Source: Absidia repens (taxonomy: Eukaryota > Mucoromycota > Mucoromycetes > Mucorales > Cunninghamellaceae). Taken from it: a DNA stretch of 64,000 bases. The notes beneath the pieces were generated by a model. The model made no database searches and was not told the origin of the DNA. It saw only the letters and a program-made list of their open reading frames with translations. The DNA lies in the NCBI GenBank assembly GCA_002105175.1, contig MCGE01000010.1, positions 806,001 to 870,000 of the forward strand. The letters are read 5' to 3'. Position numbers and translations under genes: made by a program. Within the stretch, counting starts at the first letter, position 1. Each line of letters begins with the position of its first letter. Positions 36,832-47,914 of this stretch are shown here, one piece after another.

Positions 36832-37954
36832 TTATTGAGGAGATTTCTTCTTCTTTTGTTCTTCAATGTAGTCAATGTTGTCTTCAGGTACCTAAAATAG
36901 ATGTAAAATTATTCATTCAGATCGTCAGCCAATTTTATACAAACCTTTTGCGTTGTATTTTGTACTCACATGAGGCCAGTTAGCAAGAATCAATTCAATC
37001 AATTCATCAGAAAAGTCGCCTTGCACCACAATTTCATCTTGGTTTTGGTTGTTTTTGGCCACGGATGACCCACATGCAAACTTATTGGCAAATAGTTTTG
37101 CAGCCTTTCTCAAATCCACACCTATAAAAGACAACGAGAAGATTAACAATACCAATGGATGAGATCTACGCTTCTTTCCCGTTCAATGTTCCCTCTTACC
37201 AAAAATATCCAATCCGTGAATCGTGGTGATCCGCTTTCTTTTTGTCCGTTCTACCCGCTTGATGGTAACACGAGAAGACTGGGAGAATCGCAATAATAAT
37301 ATAAAAATTATGAATGTTCGAGTTAGTATTGTTTCTGTCTGGATAACTACCACCAATTGCGTCATAAAAGATAGTATGTACATATTCTTACCATTTTCTT
37401 TTTGTTTTCACGTTCCAATTTGGCTTCCAGTTTGGCCGACTTGTCTTTGACAAAGGTACGATCGGATTTACCGTCACCATCTTCTGCGACAGAAACTTGT
37501 CGAATGCCCTCCACTAAATCTAGAAACAAAGCAATAAAAAAAAATCGAAAAAACGTATGTACATTGATTTATTCGTCATATTGCGCGTCATGATTTTGTT
37601 TGTTTGTTTACCTTTTTCGCCGTAAATAGTGACAAAGACATCCTCGTGGTTGTCCTGAAGCCATTCCTTACATTTTTCCTGAGTGCCACTAAATTCACAG
37701 TACTGTGAAAAAACACAGTAAGATACAATACACTTACTTATAGACGTTGGATTGTTCTATTCTTACTTCGGGAGGCATAGTGCAAACTAAGAAAACGAAA
37801 AAAATTCCCCCAAATAGAAATTCAGTCAGTAACCTGGGCAAACAGCATCGTCGCGTTAAAATCAAGGAACAAAAAAAAAGTTGAAGGGCAACTGAGGATT
37901 AGAAGTAGTAGTTTCATACTTACTGCCACAATATAACACTTTACGAGGTTCCAT
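36832..37954 (-). CDS. TMA22 / DENR translation factor
   Basis: Seven exons (37924-37954, 37767-37786, 37612-37702, 37392-37519, 37200-37278, 36970-37121, 36832-36891) give 186 residues. The N-terminal zinc-binding segment is spread over small exons: VLYCGICTMPPEYCEF, with C-x2-C and a further Cys, then QEKCKEWL. The C-terminal SUI1/eIF1-like domain reads VTIKRVERTKRKRITTIHGL, LRKAAKLFANKFACGSSVAK and EIVVQGDFSDELIELI. DENR pairs with MCT-1 (Tma20) to recycle 40S subunits and promote re-initiation. Exon 2 is only 20 nt. Length is close to yeast Tma22 (198). Confidence 0.9.
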
Positions 37955-38528
37955 AATTCAATAAAAGAAAAAGTTTAATCAAACTATTTCAATAAAGAGA
38001 GAGACCAAGTCAAAGCAAAGCAAAAAGAAAGAGGAGTCCCCAACTCCAAATTTTTTTGTTCCCCTTTTTTTTTTTAACTCATTTGCGGGAGCACGGTCGG
38101 GATTTGAAAAAGGACTCTGAGTGAATCGTCATGAGTCACGCTGCACACCAACCCTTCTATGGTAACCAGGCAACTGCCATGCAAAAAAAAAAAAAAAAAC
38201 CAACTAAAAAACAAAGCTTTTTCATGTTGTTTAAGCTGGTATGAAGAGATTACACTTCCAGAATTTTCATTTCATTGTAACCTAACTATTCCCATCTATT
38301 TTTCTTCACCCTGCCCTCCGTATCCACATGTCACACCCGATCCATCAGCATGATATACATAAAAAAAGACCAGCTCCATATACATATGTAGTCACATTGA
38401 TTGATATTCTATATTTGAAGACGTAGAAGGAAGAGGATCATTTATTCAACTATATACACAATAAACAAGAATCCATAATCTAACTAACAAATATCTAAGC
38501 TAGAAGGGAGGAGACAGTAAATCGAATC
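37955..38528. other. Intergenic between TMA22 and the pallidin-like gene
   Basis: Holds the TMA22 upstream box at 38098-38110, T and A runs (38070, 38180) and the 3' flank of the pallidin-like gene, whose stop is at 38529. Nothing else seen. Confidence 0.5.
38098..38110 (-). promoter_or_regulatory. TTTTCAAATCCCG box upstream of TMA22
   Basis: CGGGATTTGAAAA on the plus strand, about 145 nt upstream of the TMA22 start. In gene orientation it reads TTTTCAAATCCCG, as at R repeat 5' ends. Confidence 0.5.
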
Positions 38529-38783
38529 CTAAGGTTTCTTAGACAAGGATCGTTTGGGTATCCAAGCAGGTCCATCATCGTCACCACCAATTTCCACTTC
38601 GCGGGCCTTAGGTTTCTTCTTTTTCTTCTTTTTAACCAGGGAGATACCACTAGAGGATTCGGATGGTGAGGGGGTGGCGGTTGGGGTCAAGGATGACGTT
38701 GATGCTGTTCGGCTAACGCCGGATATCTGTAATGGGGTTGGTGACATTTCCATTGCTGCTGTTGTTGCTGTTGTTGCTGCTGT

Positions 38784-38824
<41 letters not shown>

Positions 38825-39553
38825 TTGTTGCTGTTGCTGCTGTTGTCGAGAGCGATGGTGTTTTATTTTCCTCCGGGATGTTCTCAGTAGCTCCAGTAGG
38901 CATGGGTACCACCGTTGTTGCTGCTGCTGCTGCTGCTACCGTTGAATTCTCCAATATCTTGGGTGACGACGCTCGGATAGGAGATGAAGATGATGTCGGA
39001 GAAGGTGATTGGCTTCGTTGATGTTGTTGCTGATCGTTCAAGGCAATAGGGTCTGACACTTTGGCGGCAATGGACAAATCGCGTTCTTGTTCCATTCGTC
39101 GAATACTTTCTACTTTTGATAAATAATCCAATTTGGTTGCCTTCAGCTTGTCCGATCTTTTCCTGAGCTGCTTTGACTTGAGTGACATATTCACCATGCT
39201 GGTACGTATTGATAGAAGTTTCGAATTGTATGCTGAAGTTTTGTCCATCTAATAAATATTCAACATGTAAAACATGAGTACAATCACATACTTATTGAAT
39301 ACAAGTTCCTTCTACTCCCTCTGTTGCTTACCATTATTTTGACGTCAGCGTATTCTTCTTCAGTAAGAGAGCCATCCCGGGAATCTGTGATGAGTTTGTG
39401 CAAACCTTGTTGTTTCAAACTAAACAAAAAACAATAGCTTAACAAGCTGTAGAGTACATCAATATCATTTAATTACCTTAGTTCATCAAGTTGTTCTTGT
39501 AATACGGATATATTTTCGATAAGCTTTCCAGAGAATGATTCAAATTGGGACAT
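38529..39553 (-). CDS. Coiled-coil protein resembling pallidin (BLOC-1 subunit 6)
   Basis: Three exons (39477-39553, 39332-39419, 38529-39248) give 294 residues. The N-terminal 120 residues are helical: SGKLIENISVLQEQLDELS, then YNSKLLSIRTSMVNMSLKSK, QLRKRSDKLKATKLDYLSK and RRMEQERDLS. The phase and the K(L/I)..IR..M.....KS..L..R...L pattern resemble human pallidin, a subunit of the endosomal BLOC-1 complex, but this is a pattern match only. The C-terminal half is low-complexity, with an alternating Thr-Ala run of about 20 residues, then a lysine-rich patch and a short acidic end (EIGGDDDGPAWIPKR). The extension is not known in pallidin. Confidence 0.55.
38755..38850 (+). repeat. GTTGCT hexanucleotide repeat in coding sequence
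   Basis: Repeated GTTGCT units (minus strand AGCAAC; codons GCA ACA and GCT ACT) encode the Thr-Ala run of the pallidin-like protein. A shorter GCTGCTGCT tract at 38918-38937 encodes poly-Ala. Confidence 0.8.
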
Positions 39554-39616
39554 GGAATATTTGTGAAGTAAAAAAAAAGGATAGACCCAGTCCAGGTTTT
39601 TTTTTTTAACAAAAAT

Positions 39617-39629
39617 GCGGGATTTGAAA
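39617..39629 (-). promoter_or_regulatory. TTTCAAATCCCGC box upstream of the pallidin-like gene
   Basis: GCGGGATTTGAAA on the plus strand, an exact 13-mer match to the box at R repeat starts, about 64 nt upstream of the start codon at 39553 and in the same orientation relative to transcription. Confidence 0.55.
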
Positions 39630-39837
39630 CTACACATTTCCTTAGGTTTTGGCACAAAATTCCCTAAATCAACATATATGATATACCCAAGAGACATACT
39701 TGTTTGCCTCGATTAATTATACGAAACAGACATAAAAATAAAAAAGAGATAAATGATGGGACAATTTTATTGTACAACAAGTAGAGAATGAACGGAAGAA
39801 GAGAACGAGGGGAAGATGTGGTCAATGATTTTTTTTT

Positions 39838-40773
39838 TCATTTATTGAGTTCAGCCCATGATTTGACCTTTCCCGTAACATAAGATTGGATCTTGCATTT
39901 CTTTTTTTTCACAGTGACATGTCCAGGAAGAGTGTGGTCCAATTCCTTGTAAGCAGAGTATTGCAAAACGTAAAAATCCAATTGACAATCATCAAAGGAC
40001 CATCCTTTGTCATCCACACGGACGCAACCATTGTGTTTTTTGCCATCAGGAAGGCGCAGTCCGTCCATTTCTTTGATATAAAGAGTAGTTCCTGTCTTTA
40101 AATCATTGGATGCCACTGACACCCATGGCTCAAGTGCATTGTCATCGTCGGACCCTAAAAAAAGGGGCAGTGGCAAAAAAAAAAGTTGAATGAGATCCAA
40201 TAAATGTGAAATGCCAGGCACCATTATTGGGCTTTTTTTTTTTTTTTTTTTTTTTTTGTTGTTGTCAAAATTACCTAAACCATAGGGTGCCTTCTTTCGG
40301 TTAACTTTGAGAAAAGTGTTTTTTCCAGAATCCAAATTCACCATGACGCCATTTTTTAAAAGGCCTGTGCCTTCCATTTGAAATTTCTAAAAAAAAAAAA
40401 AATAGTGAGTATTGAAAAGATCATCACCAGGAACATATAGAAAAGAAAACTTACTTTGTAGGTATTTTTCGAAACCTTGGCGATTTTCTTGCCCTTCTTG
40501 GTTTTCAATGTCTTTGTCTTGGGACCATTTAAAGTGACGACCTTGCCGTCGTTAAGCATATCCTTGTCACCTTGCTTCGGGATCCAATATCTAAAAAAAA
40601 AAAAAAAAAAAAAAGGCATAAGATAAAAATTGTTGCAATTAAGAAAGCATTTAAACTTACTGAGTCAAAGTGGCATGCTTGTAGCAACTTTTTAATCTTT
40701 TCTCGAGGGGAGCTGCAGATGCAAGCACCAGCAAAGTCATTGCTAAAAGAATAGTCAAGTAAGTTTGTTTCAT
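39838..40773 (-). CDS. Secreted protein with double-psi-barrel (3D-like) C-terminal domain
   Basis: Four exons (40661-40773, 40455-40590, 40275-40386, 39838-40154) give 225 residues. There is a clear signal peptide (MKQTYLTILLAMTLLVLASA) followed by a KR site (PLEKR) typical of Kex2 processing. The mature protein is lysine-rich. Its C-terminal half has VASNDLKTGTTLYIKEMDGL, LPDGKKHNGCVRVDDKGWSF and DDCQLDFYVLQYSAY; the LDG..HNGCV.VDD.G.SF...D pattern resembles the 3D / expansin-like double-psi-barrel domains of bacteria and fungi. It probably acts in the cell wall or medium, with an unknown ligand. A remnant of poly-T lies in the third intron. Confidence 0.7.
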
Positions 40774-41405
40774 CTTGTATAAAAAAAGGGATTGGTATGG
40801 CGACTGTCAAAAAAAAAAAAAGGAATGGTATGGGAGGAGATCCAGCTCAGTAAAAAGAAAAAAAGTGAGGTAGTTGATGAAAATACAAAAATGAAGCGAT
40901 CAACGCGAAATATAAAAATGGAATTGATCTATACAAATGGTTAAAGAATGAGGAACAAAAAGAAAAAAATAAGAAAAAGGGCACCTTTTTATGATGATGG
41001 AAGGACACAAGGCTCAGTATTAAAAAACTCTAAATGAAATTTCTAAATGAAGTAGGTGCAGTAATCTGGGCGGAGCTGATTGATTTTTGCTTGGTATGAC
41101 AGTCAGCCCAATATTGTTGCACCAATGATGAATATGTAAGGAAGGAGATGTGCTTTTGATTTAATTTGGATCATATCGGATTGACCACACTTAATGTTCA
41201 AACCCGTTGACTGGGTAGTCGACCCTAAAAACAAAACAGAATATCATAGGAGTAAGTGTTGGCAGGCCAAACTAATTAATACTGTAATCTATTCAAATTG
41301 ATCAAGAATAAAAAAAAAGGGGGGGGGGAGGGAAGGGATACTGTGCAATTTTGTTCATGTGGCATAATGAACTACCGGAGTTGCGATGCCATCCGTCTTC
41401 ATTGT

Positions 41406-41439
<34 letters not shown>

Positions 41440-42569
41440 TACAGTGACCAAAAAGAAATAACAAAGACCAAAACAAGTAAATCATGACCAGCTAATTAGA
41501 ATGGCACACCGTGGCTTCATTTATACTCTTCCAATTTACATAAAAAAAGGAAGACATTATCACCAATCATATCATATCATACAAAAAGGATAATCATCAT
41601 AAATACCCATATAAAGTATTTCTATCATACAATGACATCCGTCCATCCATACACACAACCATAAACACAGAAATAAAACCATATAGCAATAATGATGGGT
41701 ACTTTATTAAAAAGGTATAGTGTAATAATGAGGGTTTGAGTTCAAATGAGGGTTGATAATTGGGGAGGGGAAGGGGAAATAATGTAACTAAGAAAGATTT
41801 GGTAACTAAAAGGTGTACAGTCCTTTGTTGTGGAGGGAAGGATGGGAGAGGGAATGGATAGGTGCATATTACTGTAGTTGTCAATGGGCAAAATGTCGTA
41901 ACCTAGTTGCAGTTGTTCGTAATACCATGATGGTCACCCGATACCAGTATATAAAATACAATCTAGTGAGGTAATGTTATGCCAAAACAAACATAACGGG
42001 GATGGTCGCCGTGCCGAAGTTTGGGGACAGTCCATAATAATAATAATAACCCAATAGTACCGTTAGTAGTACCCACGTCAAGATCTGTCAACTATGGCCA
42101 CCCATCTATTTGACTGTATAAAGATCAATAAATCACCATCATAATCGTCATCATTGTATATATTTATTTGTTCGTGTCATGTTTGTCCAATTTCATTTGT
42201 TTAATGCCAACCACGCTGGTGTCTACCCTAAATTTACCAGGCCTCACCTTGCACAGTCCAACGCCGACCCAGTGTCTAATAATTGATGAGCCATTACTGT
42301 AAAGGGACCACTATTGTCAGGATAGATCTAAAAAAAATAACAAAAAAGGTAAAAAAGGATACCACCAGCAAAAAAAAAAAAAAAAGCTCAACTTCAAACA
42401 CCGCATTTTCATGCAAAATAAAGGTGATTGGTAAAGGGTAACAGTAATTTTTTTAATAATTAAAATGATCAAGATAAGGAAATAAGGGGTAATATAAAAG
42501 TAAAAATATAAAACTAAGAAAAACATAACTATAATAGATATCAATAAAACACTATCCAAGTTCCCAGAA
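40774..42569. other. Intergenic, AT-rich
   Basis: About 1.8 kb between the secreted protein start and the SLP1-like stop. It holds about 28 A at 41409-41437, an ATCATATCAT run near 41570, G-rich fragments near 41325 and AT-rich 3' flank. A short CGGAGCTGATTG fragment near 41070 weakly recalls R/RB sequence but is too short to call. No coding region supported. Confidence 0.45.
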
Positions 42570-45500
42570 TCAGGTGTGAGTATTATTTTCATTGGTGAGA
42601 GTGATATGCTGATCTTGATGTTGTTGCTCCGCGTCGACATTATCAGAGTGAGAATGATGATCATCTTTCAAAGACAGTTGCGGTTCCTCTGAGCGTCGTG
42701 TTTCAGTAGGTGATGATGACTTCATACCAGGGTTGGATTTGTTGCTGTCTTTCGTAAGGTCCTCGTTCTTGTTGTTGCTGTTGTCCTTGCCACCATTGTG
42801 GTTTCTACTTTTGGTCTCGTTCAGTAATCCAGCGTTATCATCATCGTCATCATTGTCGTTTTCGTTTTTGTGAATCAGTGTGTCAAAATTACTCATTCCA
42901 GAAGGACCATCATCATCAACATATGTATCGCTGTTTTTGTTGTCGTTGTTGTTCTTGTTCATGTGTTTGTTGTTTTCTGATACATCGTTACTGATTCTTC
43001 CATTGTGGGTTGAAATGGTGGTGCTTTCCAATCCATTGTCATGTGTGTTGATATCATTCAAAGAAATAGACCGGCGATTCCTTTGTTCTTGTTGACGACA
43101 GGTATCCGTAGAAGGCGCACTGGCAGATACTTCGGATGTTGTTGATGACGCTGATTCGACCGCCGACGGTGCTTTTCGAAGGGAGCGCATGGGCATACGA
43201 GGCAAAAGATCAGCTTGCTGAGCGAGATGTAGTTTCAATGCATCCAATGAGGCGGCTTTTCGACCATCCATATCCAATTTGATCTTGTTCGATGATGACA
43301 ATGACAATTTCGATCGATCTAGTTTGTTTTTGGTCATGGATGCAAAAGTAGAGGAAGCTTCGCGTCGTTGACTTGACTGATTAGTTGTTCCATCCACTGA
43401 GGAGTTTTTAGTTGTTGCTGTATCTGATTGTCGTCGCTTTCGTTCCTCCGCCTGAGCAATCATCACTGGTGAGAGCGTACTCATGGTACCACGGGAAAGT
43501 GCCAAAAATACAAACAAGGTAACAACGATTGTCAACTGTGCCATCGATACACGTTTTTCAAAGGAGATCTGAAAAAGGAACCAAATATCCATGTCAGTCA
43601 AATATTAACTAACCTACCCCTTTTTGTTTTGTTTCATCGTTTTACCTGATCTGTCAAAATGCTGATTTTTGCTGTCATTTCCCGCATGTCCGATTCCATT
43701 TGCTGTTTCAACTCCCCATAGGATTGTTCATACCGTCGTTTCTAATAACAAAAGAAAAAAAGGTAAGTAAATTCTTCATAGCATGTTTTTTTCTGTCATT
43801 CATGTATTACCATGCCATCTATTCGATTACTAGCAGTTTCATTCAATCGGTCCAGTACAAAAATAAGTTGGTCTTGATGTCTTTTTTCCATTTCTCCAAA
43901 TACATCGTTGAGCATATTGTTCTGTTCATCCAAGTACCGCTGTGATAAAGTGGCATTCGCTTCCAAGGCATTCAGTCGTTTCATAATGATTTTATAAATA
44001 GATTCTTGCGTGGCAGGTTCTTTGTTGTGTGTGTTTTTATGCCTCGTGTCATCATTGTTGATATGAGATTCGTGTGTTGTTTTAGTGGTAGACGTGATGC
44101 CTGCAGATGGTGTTGCAATAGTTGATGTAGTCGATGCTGTAGAGGATGAGCTGTTATGATAAATGGCTGTCGTGTCGTTTTCAGTTGACCACGTGGGTGA
44201 ATCCGTTGTAAGGATAACATCGCTAGTGAAGGATGAAGCATCGTCAACGGTAGTCGTTAAAGATGGTTGCAAATCAATAGAAGACATATTTGATGCGATG
44301 TTGGTGCTGTTGTCATGTAATGCGGTAGACGTCGTATTGGCGGTAGTTCCATTAACCGAGATATTTTCATTTGTAGCTGTTCCCTCGTCTTCTTGGCTGC
44401 TAGGTAAAATTGTTGGTAAGGATTCAGATTCCATCTGCATAGTGTCATTCCCAAACGTCGTATAATTGCTGTCGCCATGTTTTTCAGGTGTTGATGTCGG
44501 CAAGATGAATTCTGATGACAAGTTTCCGCTAAAAACGTCGTCTTCGAGTTGAGTTTCCACTGTGTTAGTCGATATTGCAGGTGGTTGACGATCTGGCTTT
44601 TCTAGCAAATCTGGCTGTTGCTGTTGCTGTTGTTGTTGGTGCTGCTGATCATTGTTAACCACTGAATCTGTTGTCTCTGAGTGATATTGCGTCAGGTTTT
44701 CCATATCATCCGTTGGTAAGATCATTGGTGGCGTTTTCCCATTGTCTCCACCGTTAAACTGTTGTCCAGCTAGATCGTTGTCGGTGTCGTCATTGTCCAA
44801 ATCAGCGTCAACTTTCGAGGGAAACCATTCCGATGTGTTGGTCACCAGTTGTGGATGGATAATATCGTCCCGGACATCAGCAGGCCACAAATGTTGATCG
44901 CTAAGACTTTCCGTTTCCCCACCATCACCAGACAAACCTTGACTTTCCACTGCATTGTAGTATTCCATCATGGGCATACCATGAACCCGCACCAGAGATA
45001 AAGGACAATAGTATTCGTTACCATAGTGAGTCAGGAATTCGATCTTCACGTATTCAAACCATCCAATACTATCTTGCACTTTGAAGACCTATGTAATAAA
45101 AAGAAAAAGTGGTTCTTAGTTTAATATCATCATCCCGTCTCCAATATCCATTCTATTCCAATTAGTTACCTGCAAATCCCTAGTATTTCTTGCTTGCCAT
45201 TGACCAAGAAGCTGCCATTCCTTGGTGGGATAAGTATTCGCCACATAGACACGGAAGTCTTTGAAGGTGCTTGAGAAGAATTCAAAGTTGGCCAAGACAA
45301 TAGTATCGATAAGGATTTCTTCACAAAGGTTGATGATCACAAATTTGTCCGCCGAGCATTTGTTCAAAAGATATTGGTCCTTGGATTCAAACAAGATAGA
45401 CTGGGCACCACGAGCTTCCTTGTTGACATCGCGCACCGTTGCGGCACAAATAGTCCATGCATAATTGAAGCGTTCCTTGAGCGATTTCAGAGGCACCTGA

Positions 45501-46177
45501 GCGAAGTGTTTCTTGTTGGACTTCTGTTGTTGTTGTTGTTGTTGAGGAGCAATATATTCGCCTTCCTCATAAGTATTTTCAGCGGTAGAGACTGGTCCAT
45601 TAGGGTCACCTGTTTCGAAGACGGAGCCTACGTCGTCTGAGAATCCACCATCCACACTATCAATAGTTTCCCGACCTTGGTTGGTGGTGCCACGACTAGA
45701 CTTGCGCTTAGGTTTTCGATTGTTGTCATCCGTTTCCTCGTTTTGTCGTATACGTTTCTTCCACTCTTCAAATGATGGGATAGTGACTCGTCTTTTGGCG
45801 ATGGCTGTTGACGCTGGAGCAATGGAGGGGGTGACCGAAGCAGAATTGAGTGTTGGCGATACTACCGACAAAGGCGGAGAGGAATCGTATACAATACTGT
45901 TCTGACCATGGACGATAACAGGAGAGTTCTGGTGGTGTTGATCTGATATGTATCCGATAGAGGAGTCCTTGGGATTGACATCATGCATAACCACATAGCC
46001 AAGATCAGACGTCTGAGGAAATAAGACTGAGGATTGATCGGCTGCTGCTGGGGACACTTGGATTGGACAGGCTGTCGTAAAAGGAGTACGGTGATAAACG
46101 CATTGCTGTAGAGAATAGGTCAAAGCGGGAGTAACAAATATGCCTAAATACCACAGTACAATAAGTTGCCAATACAT
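42570..46177 (-). CDS. SLP1/SUCO-like SUN-domain membrane protein
   Basis: Four exons (45170-46177, 43811-45088, 43646-43741, 42570-43568) give 1126 residues. An N-terminal signal peptide (MYWQLIVLWYLGIFVTPALT) is followed by a low-complexity linker with IPSFEEWKKR, then the SUN/F5-8 type domain in about residues 230-380: FNYAWTICAATVRDVNKEAR, SILFESKDQYLLNKC, FVIINLCEEILIDTIVLANFE and the second-exon GWFEYVKIEFLTHYGNEYYC. The SFEEWK motif before SUN is typical of Slp1/SUCO, an ER protein that protects nascent membrane proteins with Emp65. A long Thr/Asn/Ser-rich region, a coiled-coil segment (RYLDEQNNMLNDVFGEMEKR) and one membrane segment near residue 805 (LTIVVTLFVFLAL) follow, then a polar cytosolic tail. 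A Gln run encoded by CAA/CAG lies just before the SUN domain. Confidence 0.83.
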
Positions 46178-46584
46178 TCAGTCAATAGTAAAATAAAAGA
46201 GGGGAAGTAGAATGACCATAAAATATTGAAAAGAATAAAAGAAAGAAAAAGAAAGCCAATAAAATTCGTCCAAGCGTTCAAACTTTGATTTTTATTTTCC
46301 CCAGCCAGAGGCCTCATATCTAAATATGATGAAATTCATAGTATCAATATATTTCCTCGATTTTAATGATGCATATATATTCAATAATACTTACCAATGA
46401 TGGTATTATTGGCTCAATTACCATCCCTTGATAGTAGTAAAGGTTTACTACCACAGCTTTCAATAAATAGTAAAGTGATTTGATGTCTGAGAATAAATAT
46501 TTTATAAAAAGCCAGAATTTTTGATTATTTTTTTTTATTTTTTTATTTTTGAAAAAAAAAAAAAAAACAACTGTTGACAAAGTC
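46178..46584. other. Divergent promoter region
   Basis: Separates the divergent SLP1-like gene and the orphan at 46585. Strongly AT-rich, with a poly-T/poly-A transition near 46520-46567 directly before the orphan start. No E-box or CCCGC box seen. Confidence 0.5.
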
Positions 46585-47760
46585 ATGGATCAAAACAGCG
46601 TTGCAGCCAACGGATGGGGTGTTCCAATCCCTGAAGAAACTTCTCATTCAAGATATGGCTCTGAACAAAACAGTGACGAAGGAAGCGACTACTCAGAATT
46701 TGATAGTGAAGAAGAAGACGACGACGACGACTACGCTCCACTTCAGATGGGGACCTGGGGTGCTCAACCAACTGGTGCACAAGCTGACGTCAATGCCATT
46801 CAAATGCCTGACTGGAACGAACGCCCCATGGATGAAACACCTTCATTGACTTTTACAAGTGCTGATTGGGGAAAGCTATGTGATCCTAAAGTGGTTATCA
46901 AGTCTGGAATTGGTTCTGGGAATCTTCATCGAAAAGGTGCCAACTACAAACCTGTGAATGAACAACAAATCTTGAACCAACGTTTAAAAATTGGTCCTCC
47001 CATTCCTTCTGGTAAGAAGAAGAAGAAGCGTGGTGGAAAGTCTGGAAAACGCCCCCCTCCTCCTCCGTCTTCACGCCCCCCTCCTCCTTCTGGTGCCTTA
47101 AGGCCTCCTTCCTCTTCTCGACGTCCTCCTTTGACACAATCCGCCTGGGGCTCCTCTTTGTCCTCCACTCCCTTCTGGGAATCCGGTGGTGCCAAGGCCT
47201 CTAAGTACGCTGCTACTCCTTCTTCTGCGGAACCTTCTAAGGCTGCTCCTCAACAAACCTCACCTGGCGCACGACCTTTACCTGGAGCTGCGTCAAAATG
47301 GGCAACCCAACCTTTACAAGAAAATTTTGCCCCTCCTGCTCCTCAACAACAAGCACCAGCCGCTGCCCCTGCTAAACGTCTTGGTACTTCTGCGTCCAAA
47401 TATGCCCCTGCCGCCCCAGCTACTCCCGCTATTCCCGCTCCTGCTGCTGCTGCTGCTGCTCCAGTTGCTGTTTCTACACCAACACCGCCACCGCCTGCCG
47501 CTGCTGTCCATGGCACCATCTCCTTAGCGGACAACGCTCCTGTCACACCACCACGAACGACCATCTTCCAGCTAAATATTGAATTGATCCCTGGTGTCAG
47601 TGCCATTCTGCCAGTTTATGAAACGGATGACTACAGGGTATTAGTAAAGGAATTCGGAGCAAAGCATCATTTAACAATATCGGCCCAAGCGGAATCCTCC
47701 TTCGCGGAAAAGATCAGGTTGATGGTGGCCGAGCTACGAAATCAACAGGCACAGCAATGA
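46585..47760 (+). CDS. Intronless Pro/Ala-rich orphan with a conserved-looking C-terminal module
   Basis: Single exon, 391 residues from ATG at 46585. The N-terminus has a WGVPIPEE motif, an acidic run (FDSEEEDDDDDYAPL), W-G spacers and SADWGKLCDPKVVIKSG. The centre is low-complexity: basic (KKKKKRGGKSGK), then proline-rich (PPPPPSSRPPPP) and Ala/Pro-rich. The C-terminal about 60 residues look folded: TTIFQLNIELIPGVSAILPV, DDYRVLVKEFGAKHHL and FAEKIRLMVAELR, reminiscent of a ubiquitin-like or small beta-grasp module. Proline runs could bind SH3 or profilin. I do not recognise the family. AATAAA at 47988-47993. Confidence 0.75.
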   Translation: MDQNSVAANGWGVPIPEETSHSRYGSEQNSDEGSDYSEFDSEEEDDDDDYAPLQMGTWGAQPTGAQADVNAIQMPDWNERPMDETPSLTFTSADWGKLCDPKVVIKSGIGSGNLHRKGANYKPVNEQQILNQRLKIGPPIPSGKKKKKRGGKSGKRPPPPPSSRPPPPSGALRPPSSSRRPPLTQSAWGSSLSSTPFWESGGAKASKYAATPSSAEPSKAAPQQTSPGARPLPGAASKWATQPLQENFAPPAPQQQAPAAAPAKRLGTSASKYAPAAPATPAIPAPAAAAAAPVAVSTPTPPPPAAAVHGTISLADNAPVTPPRTTIFQLNIELIPGVSAILPVYETDDYRVLVKEFGAKHHLTISAQAESSFAEKIRLMVAELRNQQAQQ

Positions 47761-47883
47761 TGACAAGGACAACGATCGCGGCGTGTTACATTCCTGGTGA
47801 ACATTCTGGTGCGCGTTTGAATTGTATATCTGGTCTTTGTTTTTGTTTTTTACTCTATTTGCAGCAGGGAATTTGTGCGTACT

Positions 47884-47914
<31 letters not shown>

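Noticed and set aside
38554..39021. Long plus-strand frame rich in Val and Ala opposite the pallidin-like gene
   Set aside because: It is the antisense reading of the GTTGCT hexamer and Ser-rich coding sequence; the minus strand has splice sites and conserved coiled coil.
42317..42664. Hydrophobic frame overlapping the 3' end of the SLP1-like gene
   Set aside because: AT-rich sequence gives Ile/Leu/Phe codons; it overlaps the confirmed last exon in another frame.
46944..47606. Gly-rich frames on the minus strand at the orphan gene
   Set aside because: Shadow of Pro/Ala-rich codons on the plus strand; no ATG context or splice logic.
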